64,000 nucleotides of DNA, from NCBI GenBank assembly GCA_022036555.1, contig CM039130.1, positions 23,214,570 to 23,278,569 on the forward strand. The letters run 5' to 3'. The translations under genes were made by a program, and so were the position numbers. The first letter of the stretch is position 1. Every line of letters starts with the position of its first letter. This stretch comes from Microstegium vimineum (lineage: Eukaryota; Streptophyta; Magnoliopsida; Poales; Poaceae). Below are positions 10,850 through 23,984 of the stretch, in pieces. The notes below the pieces were generated by a model that was given only the letters and a program-made list of their open reading frames with translations, was not told the DNA's origin and searched no databases.

Positions 10850-13707
10850 AGCGCTCACGCCCGCTGCTGTCACCTCCCACGCCGGTGTAGCGTCGTTCCC
10901 ACCGCTCCACTCGGCGTCGCCTACCTCCGTGCGCGTGCTAGCTCCGCCTCGCCATGCTCCTACCACAACGCCGCTCGACCGCCACGGTAAGCAACCGTGC
11001 AGCTGCAATCGCGCGCCACTATGCCGCAGCCGTCGGAGCTCTGCTCCGCGTGGCTTGCGTCATTCTACGCCGCCTTCTCCTCCTCTTTCTCCGTTCGGTG
11101 CTCGACGAGCTTCGTGGTCGCACTGCGGGACTCGACCACCACTTACCTTGTTGTGCCGCAGCCGAAATCGCCCAGCCGTCATGCACCCGCCGCCGACATG
11201 CCGCCATGGCCGTTGCGGAGCTCACCGCGAGCTCCCCCATGCCGATCTAAGACCACCACTGGCTTCGCCTTACATAGGCGGAGCTGTTGGAGGTACTCCC
11301 GCCGCCGGAGACCTCGCCGGCGACAAGTAGCGTCGCCACGCCGTGTGTGTGCCGCATGTGCGGCTAACGCGTGGGCCCAAGGCCCCACCCGTCGATCGCT
11401 GTGTGCGTTAAGTGTGTACACGTTCGGGTGCGCGTAGCATTTTTGGTTTAAATCAGAAAAGAAAATGATTTCCTTTAATTGGTTTAAATCTTGTTAAATT
11501 CATAGTAATTCGTAGAAAAATCCTAAAAATCCCAAACTTGTTTTGTTAGGTTTCTACTATTTAGATCTACACTTTTATGTATTTTCCATGATTTATTGTG
11601 TAACTTTTCTGTGTAGATTTATTTAATGGATAATGAATAAAATATAACTCAGAAATATATGTGAAACTTGTTTTGTTAAGTTTATGAAGTAGAGGTCTAT
11701 CTAAGAAAAATAGAAACTACCCTATGCTCTATTAAATAAATTTGTGTAGGTTTTAAAATATGTTAAATGACAACTTTAATGAATTTTAATAATTTTTTTG
11801 TGCGTGCTAAATATCTAGTAATTTTTCTGGAGTATCCTAGTAATTAATGGTAACAGAGAAAAATGTGTGCTGAATTGTTTGATGCTTTTTGTAGTACAAC
11901 ATAAATTCAAGTGTTATCTTATTCTTAATGAGAAGGGTTAATTAGGTCACCTTGCTTACTTAATTAGTTAAGTATGTTACTCAACTTGAACCTCTGTTAT
12001 GGATGATGGAAAATTACTAAGTTATACGTGCAGCACTTCACATACATGTCATCATGTTTTTCATTCGCATCATATGCACTCATATATCCTCGCATCGCAC
12101 CATACAGGAATGTAGGACGAGAACCCGGAGAACGTAACCCCGGAGTAGGAGCTAGCCACTCAGGAGGTGCAGCCCAAGGATCCTGGTGAGGAGGACCAGT
12201 TGTAGGAGTGCCCAAACCACGTCACCAACACCTTTGAGCAAGGCAAGCCCCGGAGCATTCTCCCGGTTTGCAAAAAGTCTAACATTTATTATTCTCGCTT
12301 TTATTGATGCATTAAGTATAGGAGTTGAGTGCAACCATTGATGCATATTACCTTGTTATCCTATCTCCACCCTACCTTGTTACCCAAAGTTCGATCGTGA
12401 CAGTCATGCTTAGTTGGCTTATTTCGGTAGAAGTCGGCTGATTCTATCGCCCGCGAGATGTAGGATATATCCTCATCACCTGTTATGGCTTATCTTGGGC
12501 TGATGGTCGGGATGGTTAATCGAACTAAGATCGGTGGGAGAGTCCCTGTACTTGGATGGGGGTGACTCGACCGTGTCAATTAATGAATGTTTTTGTTGTC
12601 GTTCATCTAGTCATGTTGAACGAATGCCCTACACTTAACTGGAAGGATAAGTCGTTCTGACCGTGAAGCCGGTACACTATTCGTGCCGGGTTTGGATGGC
12701 AACACATTGTGTTGGTGCGAGGCGGGGAGTCGGACATAGGTCTGCGATCTAAGACCTTCATACGTACTGGCTTTCGGGTGGCCCCTGGGTGTCGGTGGTT
12801 CCTGTCCATCCCGCGACTTTACCCGAGTAGCGTCTTCGGTGACCTGTAGCTCACTACGCGCGTGAGTGTGGTTTGGGTAGGGAATACCCCCTCAGCTGAG
12901 TAGGAATCCGATTCGAATCGCCATCGCTCCTGGTTAGAGAGCACTTGACTAGGGTGATGAAAACATTTACACGACTATGAAACTAATATTGGTGATCCGG
13001 TTTATGGAAAGCCTGAATGGATGATGGAATCACTTGTATGCTTTAATCAACTTGTCTGGCATAGACTAGTGGCTAATCTAGATAACAGGTAATATTACTA
13101 AAAGCTTGCTGCTATATCTTTACTAAACTTGAGTAGTTAGTTGCATGCTTTTCCACAGAGTCAGCTAAACCACCATAAGCCTTCATTCTCCTTGGAGTCT
13201 TTATTTTCATTTATGGCGGGTAAGTCTCACTGAGTACCTTCTTGTACTCGGGGTTTTATCCCATGTTGTTTTGTAGATGGTAAATTCTTTGCATGGCTAT
13301 TGTGTTAACTATCTATACCCCGTTGGGGATGACTTCTACACCATGGGCTTGGTCACTTCCAGACTCCTCTTTTGCTATTGCGGGATATGTCCTGAGTCTG
13401 GCACTCTATTAAGAACTACTTTGGAGATTATCATGTTTTAAAAGACTTCTGCTACTCTTTCAATTTGTACCATGGGTTGTAATAACTATTGAGTCTTCGC
13501 ACTCTGATACTATTTGTTTATGTTGAACTTTATATTGTGTGAATGGTGCTACTGAACTATCTCGATCTTGGCTGTATTGTGGAAATGTTTGAAATCCTTA
13601 GAGATTTCATGGACTACCTGGTTTTTGCTAGGTTAAGTGGGGAAATCATTTGTTCTTACAAGTGATTTTCTTACTTAATCTAGTACGAATTGTGTGGTTC
13701 TGTTACA
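10850..13707 (+). mobile_element. 5'-truncated L1 LTR (copy 2)
   Basis: The last ~500 bp match copy 1. The LTR ends GTTCTGTTACA at 13707 and is followed by a primer-binding site, so this is a 5' LTR in + orientation. Its own start is missing where the Maximus LTR ends. The GC-rich stretch 10850-11440 opens in several frames, but these have no recognisable domain and look like an LTR leader. From 11450 to 13200 the DNA is AT-rich LTR body with no gene. Confidence 0.65.
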
Positions 13708-13709
13708 AC

Positions 13710-13721
13710 TGGTATCGAAGC
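13710..13721 (+). other. tRNA-iMet-type primer-binding site
   Basis: TGGTATCGAAGC sits 2 bases after the LTR end. It resembles the plant initiator-Met primer site TGGTATCAGAGC with two changed positions. Confidence 0.75.
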
Positions 13722-14480
13722 ATGGTTCGGTAGATTACCATTCGGATCGTATTTCCAAAACAGAAAAACTTAGTTTACTTATATAAACTATTTACCAAAA
13801 GTTTTCGTGTGCATTTCTATTTCGAAAACCAAACTATATATGTGCCATGGTCATATCCTTATGCCTAGTTATTAGTTTAGGTGGCTTATCTAAGTACTAA
13901 CTTTGGGGGAATTGCATCATATTTCTATTTATCTATCCATATAGGTTGGAATAGTATGGGGACCACTCACTTGAGTGGTGTTGTATGGATCAATCTTGCC
14001 GCTACGCCCTATAAGTGCCATGGTCATATTCTTATGCCCAGTTATTAGTTTAGGTGGCTTATCTAAGTACTAACATTGGGGGAATTGCATCATATTTCTA
14101 TTTACCTATCCATATAGGTTGGAATAGTATGGGGACCACTCACTTGAGTGGTGTTGTATGGATCAATCTTGCCATTACGCCCAGGTCAAGGGAGTTGTGA
14201 GAGCATGACCGAACAATCGTCGGTATAGGAAGGGATTATTACTATGTTAACCTATCTTCATGTTCCTACGTGTTGCAAGTAAAGCACCAACTCTGTGGGA
14301 GTAATGCTTTTCGGAATGGGTGCATATACTACTTACGTGTATACGGGGTGTACACCTAAGATAGTATTAGATTTAATTTTAGCAATGTATGATATTCATA
14401 CTATTGGGGTGGGCTAAAATGGATTTTCTGCCTGTACATAATAGCGCTATCGTGTAGTACGCATAGTTACGACTAATGAG
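13722..14480 (+). mobile_element. Start of L1 internal region, no ORF
   Basis: This is the untranslated leader after the primer site, cut at 14480 by the Athila-like LTR. It contains a two-copy tandem duplication (listed separately) and no gag frame. Confidence 0.6.
13842..14187 (+). repeat. Two-copy tandem repeat, 173-bp period
   Basis: GTGCCATGGTCATAT starts at 13842 and again at 14015. The two units are nearly identical through CTTGCC..TACGCCC. The few differences suggest a fairly recent duplication within the leader. Confidence 0.9.
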
Positions 14481-15797
14481 TGTTGACACCAAAGGTGGCG
14501 CAAAGGATAAACTGCAAGCGCATGGCTTTTAAGTGCACGTGAAGTGTACTTAACAAAGAACTAAGTTCGTTCTATGATGACACAAGGGGTTTATGATAGG
14601 TTGGGTAGAGAGGATCTCTATGGTTATGAAACTAGCAAGGCAAGGTAAGATACAAAGGTTGTTCACTTCGGGCCACTAAGCCACTTAGCAACAGAAGGAT
14701 GCTAAAACGCCTAGCACAAGAAGGCCTACGCCTTAAGAACTTGGCCAAATATGGTGGGATCAAAGCCTAGATAGGTCTATCACCCCTACTAGGTACCACA
14801 AACAAACCGTTGGACAAGCCGCAGACATAGGTAAGTGTATAGCCTAGACACCATGTCTACACTATATCTTACTACTCTAATCCGGATCCCGGTGAAATTG
14901 ACTAGAGTACCGGTTTAAGGGCGGTGAACCAATGAACAACGAAAGTAAATACTTTACCAGAACTAACAATCAATTACCATAAAAGAATCTCAAATGCAGA
15001 CTTAAAAAAGAGAAGGCCGCATCTGCAGAGGTACAGCTTGGAGAAGACGCTAGACAGGCTCGGCTCTCCTCCAGACTCTCCTCACTCTCTCCCTATTTTC
15101 TATGCTACTAGTAGAGTAGGGCTTCGCCTATGTGTAGAATTAGTAGCTCCTCCTTGGTGTGTCTTAAATGAGAGGGAGTGAGGGGTATTTATAGTGGAGA
15201 GGAGGAGTAGGGCTACTCCACCGCCACGTCATCGATCCGCGTGATGAATGACGAGAGCCCTTGGATCCTAACCGCCTTTAGATCAATGGTGCAAGAGAAT
15301 TCAGCATGTGCTTCTTTAATTCAGCATGTGCATCTTTGCATGGCAGCATGCAAATGGTGGTTGGGAGAGATAAGTAGCCGCCAAGCCACCTTGGGGGTGT
15401 CGGCCGACCCCCCCCCATGACATGTGAGACCACTCCAAACCTTCTAAAAGCATGGCCCACATGTCATGGAGTGGTTAGAATCTTTGGTGGTGGCATTTCT
15501 TGGTCGGTCGATATGCACAAGGGGGTAGTGACCCCCTTACTATGACAGGTGGGCCCTCTATCATGTGGGGTGCATGGGATGACTGGTGGGCCCCATAGGG
15601 TGGTCGGACGATCCCCCTATGGTGGGTCCCACTAGCTCATTTCTCTCCATTTCCTGTAGTCCTGCAAGAAATACTCCATGGACATGTGGAACTATTTATT
15701 TGATAAAAATCATTATGTCTTTGCTTGCTAGCTCCTAGAAAAAGTGTTTTGTTGATGGTTTTGATGGTATAAAAACATGGTGAAATTACCGTCAACA
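14481..15797 (-). mobile_element. 3' LTR of Athila-like gypsy, minus orientation
   Basis: The block begins TGTTGACACC and ends CCGTCAACA (1317 bp). The minus strand carries a TATA box, CCACTATAAATACCCC near 15183-15198. The GGAGTAG..CCTACTCC context matches the promoter of the nested element at 51660, so the two are relatives. Palindromic GTCGGCCGACC-type motifs occur near 15399, 15502 and 15601. Confidence 0.8.
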
Positions 15798-17405
15798 TGA
15801 CCCCCCGCACTTAATTCTTTGCTCGTCCTCGAGTAAAGGTTAAAAGCTAACATGACTATATCATCATTAAGGCATATAGCAAGCATAAAGTTTCCTTGAA
15901 GACATTTCTTATACTAGTGGGATATATGGCATTGTCTAACATATATCCTTTAGAAGTTGAAGAATGGAATAATTCTTAAGTCAAAGTCATCTTCCCATTT
16001 TCATATTCTAGTACTTGGAGTTTTTCAAAAGAAATCAGATAGACCATCTTACTCCTCATATAGCACTCTCAGATCACTCAAGAGTGTTTGATTCCTTACC
16101 AAGGCATAGCATGAGTTTGCCTTCTTTTGTTTCCTCCTACTTCTATATGGCTTATTTGGAGTTTAGGTAGGGATAAACAAGATAGCATACTTGCATTGCA
16201 TATATTGTAAAGTCAAAACAATGATCCAAGGAGAAAAATGTCATAATCCTAGATCAAGATGTGCATGTGTATGAAACATGGTACATGGAAAAAGTAATGC
16301 TTCTTTATTGAATTGATCTCTCTCTCTATCTTATTCTATTGAGACATGGCTATCATTTTTTCATGAGCCTTCAAGTGCTCACATTTTTTTCTTTTTTTTC
16401 TCAATACTTGGGACCTTCATGTGTCCCTATTTTTCTTTTTTCTTTTACTTTTGCATAGCCCATGCCTCTTCTACTAACATAATACTAGAGAAAGATCAAA
16501 CTTTTAAAGCATGAAGCATTTATTTGTGGAAAATGAAAGGCATGTTGTTGCGTACTTCCAGTGTAGAAGCAGCATATATATGTGGTGTGTACATAATCCT
16601 GATCTTGAGACTATGACAAAATTCTCAACAAGGGTCAACAAGGTTTGACCAAACTCAAAACAAGTACAAGTAGCATATAAAGAAGGTTCTTTGATCATTG
16701 CATGAACATATATGGCTGTGGTAGGAATTTTCTCAGTATAGAGGAGTAAGTGACACTATGGTTTTATGACATTTTCATAAATTAATCTCCAAGCACTCTT
16801 AATAGAAAGGGTATGAATCATGAACCAAGAACTATATCACATTAATCAACAACTTTGTCAATATAATTTTCCTATTAAGATATTTTTCCCGCTAGCATAA
16901 GCATATGCAAGAAGTCAACTTTATGATGCTTCATCCTCTCAGAATGTCATAAATCATGACACTTTTCATAATTTTATTTTCCGCTATGGGTCTTCTTATT
17001 TTATTCAATATTAAAAGGGAAATAAACTAAAGAAAATAAATGCGTTAAAATAAGAAGAGGGGAAGATTGGCAAACCAGCCGAGAAGTGGTTTAACAACAT
17101 GTAGATGCTGACTGGTGGGACCAGGGGTCCATAGTGGGGTCGACCGACCCCACTTTGGTGCCTCTGGCCATTCTGGTGCCTGCATTGTGTAGGTTGGGGG
17201 TTGACTGACCCCCCACACTTTGTTGAAGGTATACCTGACTTCTTTTTTTCATAAAGAACAACCGTGAAAACACAAGGGACTCTACTAGTGGGACACACCA
17301 GTGAGTCAAAATTTATTTGAATGGCACAAGACATAGAATAATGTTGGAAAGTGAAACATGACTAAGCAAAACAGATAAAGAAACACAAGGCATAAGAATA
17401 AGGGA
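15798..17405 (-). mobile_element. Polypurine tract and 3' non-coding region of Athila-like element
   Basis: The minus strand reads AAGTGCGGGGGGTCA just before the LTR, a polypurine tract at 15798-15812. Next to it lies CTCGAGGACGAGCAAAG, matching the GCTCGGGATGAGCAAAGG found before the 3' LTR of the nested element near 58110. The remaining 1.5 kb has no supported frame. In particular no ATHILA ORF-1/env-like gene is found here. Confidence 0.65.
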
Positions 17406-18516
17406 CTAGACAAATTTTTTTAAAGTTAGATCATGGAAAGGTTTGAATTCAATCATGTCTATTTCCTCATCTAGTTTATCAGGTTCAAAGAATACTTTTA
17501 ATCGTTGGCCATTTACCATAAAGACCTTACCTTCATCATCTTGAAGTCTAATAGCTCCATGAGGTGAAGTGTCGATGACTTGAAATGGCCCTTCCCATTT
17601 GCTTTGAAGTTTTCCATGTCCAAAAAACCTTACTCTTGAGTTTAATATGAGTACCTTGTCTCCTGGCTTGAACTCCTTTTTCTTTATCCTTTTGTCATGC
17701 CATCTCTTTGTTCTTTCCTTGTAGATTTTGGCATTGTGGTATGCTTTCTCTCTCCATTCTTCTAATTCTGAAATTTGCATTTTTCTATGCCTTCCTGTAG
17801 CTTGTAGATCCATATTTTAATTCTTTATGGCCTAATGTGCTCGAAACTCCAACTTGACCGGGAGGTAACAAGTCTTCCCATATACTATTTGGTATGGTAA
17901 CATACCAATGGGTGTCTTGAATGTAGTTCTGTATGCCCATAGTGCATTAGGTAGCTTGTCCCTCCATCTTTTCCCCATCTCATCTACTGTCTTTTGCAGT
18001 ATGTTCTTGATTTGTTTGTTGGATGTTTCTGCTTGTCCACTTGTTTGGGGATGGTAGGGAGTTGCAACATTGTGTCAGATGCCTTGCTCTTCTAGGAAGC
18101 GTCAGAAGCCCCCTTCAATGAAGTGGGAGCCCCCGTCACTTATCACTAGCCTTGGGGTTCCAAACCGTGGAAAGATGGTTTCTTCAAACATCTTTCTTGA
18201 GCTTTTGGTATCTGCTGCTTTGCATGTTATTCCTTCAACCCACTTGGACACATAGTCCATAGCCACTAGGATGTACCCACATCCACAGGACTTGGGAAAA
18301 GGTCCCATGAAGTCAATGCCCCATATGTCAAACAACTCCACTTTAAGGTTGTTTATTAGTGGCATTGCATCTCGAGCATTGATGTTCCCATGCCTTTGGC
18401 ACCTCACACATCTGTTGATGAAGTTCTTTGTATCTTCATACATAGTTGGCCAGAAGAAACCACTTTGCCAAATATTTGCATGGGTTTTGAATGCTCCATA
18501 GTGCCCTCCGTATGGT
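17406..18516 (-). pseudogene. Athila-type integrase pseudogene
   Basis: The minus strand encodes a zinc-binding CVRCQRHGN, then the catalytic core with GIDFMGPFP, ISDGGSHF and HPQTSGQAE (near 18030). All three acidic residues are present. The C-terminal part follows (FKPGDKVLIL, KWEGPFQV, VNGQRLKVFF; 17470-17690). It would join element cDNA to the host chromosome. TGA stops at 18102-18104 and 18075-18077 stand where Arg (CGA) is expected. The N-terminus is cut at 18516 by the CACTA insertion, in the codons for YGGHYGA. The rest of pol is not found to the right. Confidence 0.85.
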
Positions 18517-18757
18517 CACGGTTAAAAGGGGCATTAACCGTGGCGGTTATGTTAGGTCAATCGCCACGGTTAATGGATATTAACCGTGACAGTTTGTTAT
18601 AGAAACCGCCATCGTTAATGAATATTAACCGTGGCGGTTTCTTATAGCAACCGCCACGGTTAATGGATATTAACCATGGCGGTTTGTTATAGAAACCGCC
18701 ACAGTTAATGAATATTAACCGTGGCGGTTTCTTATAGCAACCGCCATGGTTAATATT
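18517..18757. repeat. Subterminal palindromic repeat array
   Basis: Alternating ATTAACCGTGGCGGTT and its complement AACCGCCACGGTTAAT occur about every 20-40 bases, separated by GGAT or CTTATAGC-like spacers. Adjacent units form perfect or near-perfect hairpins. Such arrays are the usual transposase-binding region of CACTA elements. Confidence 0.8.
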
Positions 18758-19005
18758 TTCCAAAAAAACAAAAAAAATGTATTTTTGATTTTAAATTGGA
18801 TTTTAAAACATTTTTCTCAAATTCAAGCACAGATTATATAAGAAAACATAAGCATACATGAATTAAACAGATATATTACATGAATTTGTTGTCTTGTTCC
18901 AAGGGATGAACCGATCGATATCACAAAGTTACAACAAGTTCATTGTTCAAAAGCATTTCCAGCAGTAAACAAGTTCAGTAAGCAAAATCATTACAACAAG
19001 TTCAT

Positions 19006-22000
19006 CTAATCGAAGATGTCCGACAGCTTGTAGTCAGACATGTCTAAACCGCTGGTTCTCCAATTGGCTAGCGCACGGTACTGAGGTAATGCCGCTAGCG
19101 CGTTGCCCGTGTAGAAGAATTTACCACTCATTTCAGCACATTCATCGGTGACAAACTTACAAATGTCGGCTATTGTGCGAGTGTTGGTCTTTTGAATCAT
19201 GTTTTGTCCTCTCCACCAATCCGTACCTTTCTTGAGCTGCCGCCAGCTTTGGCTAAATTTCTGGCATCTCCTAAGGTACTCACAAGCATAGTATCCACAC
19301 AAGAGTGAGCCTTCAGGTTGCTTGGCACACTGCATGTAAGATATACATATGTAGCAGTAAGTAGTAGTATGGTTGTAGTAGTGGTAGTAGGATAGCAGTA
19401 GTACGAGTTGTATTACCGGGAATTGCCACCGTAGCCTCAGTTTTGTGCCCCACTCCTTCTTAACCATATCAGACCTACGGTCAATGCAGGCGGGGTCTTC
19501 CACGTACATCCTGTAAGTGCTGAATGTGCATGCCACTAGTGTCAAACATCAGATACAATCATATACTTTGAGTGCTTAAGAGAAAATATGTGTAGTCACG
19601 TACTATCGCAGACATCCTTCAAAATGCTTGTAGCCTCGCATGTGCGTGTCCGCATGGAGTCCAATATGACCGCCATTCCATCCTGAGGAAAGATCATGAA
19701 TACAATCCAATGCCCCATTACGCCTGTTCTACACCATTCAAACAATAAGGATCAAAGATCTTGAATCATGGAAAGTGGTCAAGCCAACATGCATCAAAGC
19801 CAACATGTATCATTTGGACTTACCCGAACTGGTGAGCGGCAAGGATACACCCTTCTCCCTTGAGCTGCTTCATGGCGTTCAGAATGTAGTGTCCCTTCTT
19901 GTACTTGATATCGCCTCGCATCAAAGCTATGGCCTCCACTTGCTCCATCCCTATCAAGCTCGCCAGCTTCGGATCCATGTCCATTATCCCGTGGCCAATG
20001 ATGGCCCTCTCGCTAATATGCATAGGTGATAGGTAAATAACCTTAAGCGACAATTCCTTGCTTACATATGATTGCATCCTGCAAGCACCAGTAGTCATCG
20101 TTGCATACGTTACTTCGATCGTAATGAACTTTCTTAGCTATAGAGATGAAGAGGTGCAATAACTTACATGGCAAACAGGGTGACTTGGGCGACATCAAGG
20201 TCTTTGCGCCGCAGCATTCTATGCATGTCGTGGAAGTCAATTGAGAAATAGGCGTCCTCATGCAAGAGGAAGTACTCCTTGGGGACCCTCTGAACGAATT
20301 CCTTCATGCCTAACCTCGAAGCATGCATATACCAGCGATGGAACCTTCTAATCTCCCACGGTTCCTCGACAGGCTGGCCTAATGGCAACATGAACTTGCC
20401 ATTCTCAAAGTTAGCATGGAAATCTGGAGACAGAGGCCAAAATGACGGCGGGGTTTGCTCCCTGTTATATTGAGGCAAGAGAAGAGTGTGTTAGTATCAT
20501 ATATATATATATATATATATGAGCACACATACTCTGCTGGCGATGTTTGGTTACCACTAGCTTTTACCTTTGGAACGACATTGTGTAATGGTGCTTTGCT
20601 GTCATGTCCCATACCGCAGTTTCGAGCTCGGTGAGTTCGGGGGGGTTGTCCCCCTCTTCTTCTGGCTTCTTCGGTGGTGGTGGACACTCCACTTTCCTCT
20701 GGCTTTGAGGCGGTGTTTGGTGGCCTGAACCTTCATCTGTAGTTCGTCCTTGTGGGTTGCTCGTGTCCGGACGCGGGCTACGTGATGGGCTACTTGGGCT
20801 TTGGTGGCCACCAACACTGTCGTCGTTGTCGTCATCACCTGGGCCACCACCTGGGGGATTAGGTGACCGCTGTGAGCTATTTGGCGATGGTGGACCCGGA
20901 GGGAAGTGAAGGTCGTCCTTGTTCCATAGCACATGAGTGCACAAAGCACTTGCGAGGGTGATGCCTCCCTCTTCAGTGGTGAAATCAAGTTCATCATCCT
21001 CATGGTGACCGTCCGTCCATGCCACAGTGACCTTGGCATACTCGGGTGGGATGGGCTTACCTAGGAACCTATCTTCAAGGTTGGGTGGCTCTACCGAGCC
21101 CTCTGCCACCTTCTTATTCCTTCCCGCTTTGCCAAACGGCACCAAGAGGTGGACGTATCTGGTCTTCATGATCTCATCGATTGGATACCTTTGGGGTGTT
21201 GAGGTACCTTCACCCTATTGTGGCACCATGCCAGCCTAGCGAAACATCTGTGTCCTCAGCTCCACCATCTTGGGGTCGGTGCTCGTGAAAGCATCTTGTA
21301 TGGACCCCATGATTATTTCCTTCATCGCGACTTCCTTGTCGGCGTGGAATAAACCTTCCTTGTATAAGCCTCGTGTGGTATGAGGAGGCATCGGACTGCC
21401 ACGACCCCACATTCTTCCAGCTATGCCTCGAGGAAACACCCCGGACGCGGTCGTGGTGCTCGGGGTTTCCCAGCGCTTCAGTGAGCTCGTCGTGGTCCCT
21501 GCAAGGTACGAACTCCCCGCGTTCCTTTGCCGCCTTGACTGCAAGCAAAGCCTTCTCTACCTCCTCGGTCTGTGGCTCATTGTACTTGGTCATCCCCTCC
21601 TTTAGCTTCTTCGGCCAACGAGCATAGAAGTAGTCGTGTGACCTCTTGTCCATGCCTTGTAATGGATAACTCTGCCCGGTCGCTTCTGCTTCCGTTTCTT
21701 CCTGGTGCTAACTCGGCCTCTTACCGGCGTACCCGGTCATGCCTAGGTGGTGCAAGAGGTCGTTCTTCTTTGCAAGCTCCGAGAACTTCTGGCACTTGGA
21801 CTTTGCTTCATCACTGGTCATCTTCTCGAGATACTCATCCAAGACATGTTTCTTAATGAAGCTGTAGTCCGCGAAGGGTGTCTTCTCGGTCTTCACATAC
21901 TTCTTGTTTAGTATAGCCCGGAGGGTGTGAAGGGATTTGTCTGCAATAAATAGCGCATGCCCCTGCATCTTTCCTCATTGAATTGGTCTGGTGGGTACTG

Positions 22001-22654
22001 GAAATATTTCTTGATCTCAGTCCATACTTTGTCCTTGAGTTCATTCGGGACCATCTTCCAGTTGAAGTACGTGATTGACACGTGCTCCCTGACTATACAC
22101 GAGCATTGATTGTTGAAGGTGCCGATGACTGAGTGTGGTGCAAAGGGCTCTCCCTGTGCCCCTATTTGCTTGATGACATGCACTTTCTTGGTTAGATGGT
22201 GCCTCCCATGTTGGCCCCTCTTCATGTCAGACTTCTTCCCTTTGTTGGCACTTCCCGTTGTAGCTGAAGTGCTCGGTGTGGGACCTGATGCATGCCCCTC
22301 TTCTTCATCATCGGGGAACGTCAAAGACATAGGCACCATAGGTAACTGTCATGAATATATATGGGCATGCATTAGTTGTATACTTATGCGTGGCGAATCA
22401 ATGTTTTGTAAGCTAGCTAACTATATACTTACGCGTTGCTCGTCATCTAAGTGTCGTCCTAGGGTGTTAGATGCTCGAGTTGAGGGCCCTGTTTCTTCTT
22501 CTGCCTCTTCTTCTGGCTTCCAGTCTGGATTAACTTCTAACTTTGTGGCTACCTTCTTAGGGGCCCTCGGTGTAAATACCTCCTCCTCGTACGAGATGCT
22601 CTCGTCGTTTGAGGCGGACTTGGCTAACGAGCCCTCGCCGTCTGAGGAGGACAT
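19006..22654 (-). pseudogene. Transposase_24-Ulp1 protease transposon gene
   Basis: The gene starts MSSSDGEG at 22654. A Transposase_24-like region follows (VWTEIKKYF, near 22000, to SHDYFYARWPKKL, near 21620), then a Pro-rich linker (20600-20900). A Ulp1-type cysteine protease domain ends it: GHWIVFMIFPQDG with His near 19714, LDSM with Asp near 19670, and QPEGSLLCGYY with Cys near 19300. These residues are all present. Plausible GT-AG introns are 22346-22432, 20462-20567, 20079-20167, 19724-19823, 19535-19603 and 19330-19416. Decay includes a frameshift near 21968, TAG stops at 21708-21710, 21236-21238 and 21215-21217, and another frameshift near 21375. The fusion is known from grass En/Spm-like elements; what the protease does in transposition is not settled. 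Confidence 0.85.
20499..20520. repeat. (AT)n microsatellite in intron
   Basis: Eleven AT units lie inside the 20462-20567 intron of the transposon gene. Confidence 0.95.
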
Positions 22655-23984
22655 GGCTAACCGGACCTCGCCGTCTGAGGCGGACTTGTCTGAGCCCTCA
22701 TCGTCTTAGCCCTTATAACTTGGGGTCGGGCTTGGCTCGCGCCATTCTTTTGCTCTTTGTTGGTTTGCCATATATCTACTACAAAGAAGAGAAAAGTATT
22801 GCATTCACATATGAGAATCTGAAAACATGGATATTCCTTTGGAATCATGAATTGTATTCATTTGGAGTAAAACATTACACTTTTTCATATACATTGGGTG
22901 TAGGATACAAAATGTGAATAAAAGTACAAATTTGTCCAATGAAAATTACAAAATTGTCCAAAGAAAAATACATAATCATTAAAAAAAAGTATGAATTTGA
23001 CTCAGACCACCCCAATGTCATCCCATAGCTTCCAAACTGGTTGCTTGCAAGACAAGCCATCCTAGTTTAGGAGCTTATTATTAGGAGGGGATTTGATCAT
23101 CATCACGTTGCCTCAGCATATTTTTCAAGTTTAATCATTGCAAATGCCTCAGATATGGGAATTCCCTTCTCAGATTACTTGTGGGTCGTATATCATTAGT
23201 GGCTGCCTTTGGAAAAGGAAGCAAAATACGGTGAGCAGTATGTTCATGAATGTATGTCTACCATGCATGAGCACATCCTCTTGCACTCCCTAGGCCACAT
23301 TAGGAGTGAAGGGTGGATGTGGCCCTTCTAGATGTGTCTCATGATGAGTTATAACATAACATGACAAAGACAACCACAGCTTCCACATAAAACCTTGGAA
23401 AAGGCAAATGCACAAAAGGAGCCACCTCGATTGTTGGTTGTTATTATCATCATAGGCATTAGTTAACCATAGTCAACAATAGTGAACAACCAACAAATAA
23501 ACAACACTATCACTGACTAGGAGTCAAAGTATAGAAGTACTAGACTAGTACAAGTAGTAGAGACTAGGAATAGTAGTATACTAATTGCTCTCAAAATAGT
23601 GGGTTTCTACACAATGCATCCTTCCAACGCTTATGGTGATCATTGATCCTTGACTAATGTGACAACTCTTCTTACCATATAGGCAGCAAAATCTCATAGA
23701 CAGCAAAACTCAAATCATCACAATCATGGAACCATGGGACACGTCCAACCCAACCATCAGCACAACATGACTATGCTTTTGCTTAGGTATGGACGTCTCC
23801 CATGGTTTGATGAGAGTCATGACAAACACTGTAGAACTCGGTTGTCACATTGTCTCACTACACCGTCTTGTATCATTGAGCAACAAAGTAATCAAAATTT
23901 CCAAGAAATAACCATCATCATGTCCAAGAAAGAAATAGAGTAGTAGAGGGAAGTATAGAGTAGAGAGTAGTAGCGGGTATTTAT
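22655..23984. other. CACTA interior upstream of the gene, no coding seen
   Basis: On the minus strand a possible earlier ATG near 22770 (MANQQRAKEW) leads in frame to a TAA and then to the gene start, so it is either leader or decayed exon. The rest is AT-rich with no domain and is probably 5' intron or leader of the transposon gene. Confidence 0.5.

Noticed and set aside
10929..11437. Overlapping GC-rich open frames, both strands
   Set aside because: They lie in an LTR leader with no recognisable domain; high GC alone keeps frames open.
18557..18763. Minus-strand peptide with repeated GGCYKKPPRL
   Set aside because: It is a translation of the subterminal palindrome array.
20499..20520. AT run as a possible origin or matrix attachment site
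   Set aside because: A short microsatellite in an intron; nothing supports a further role.
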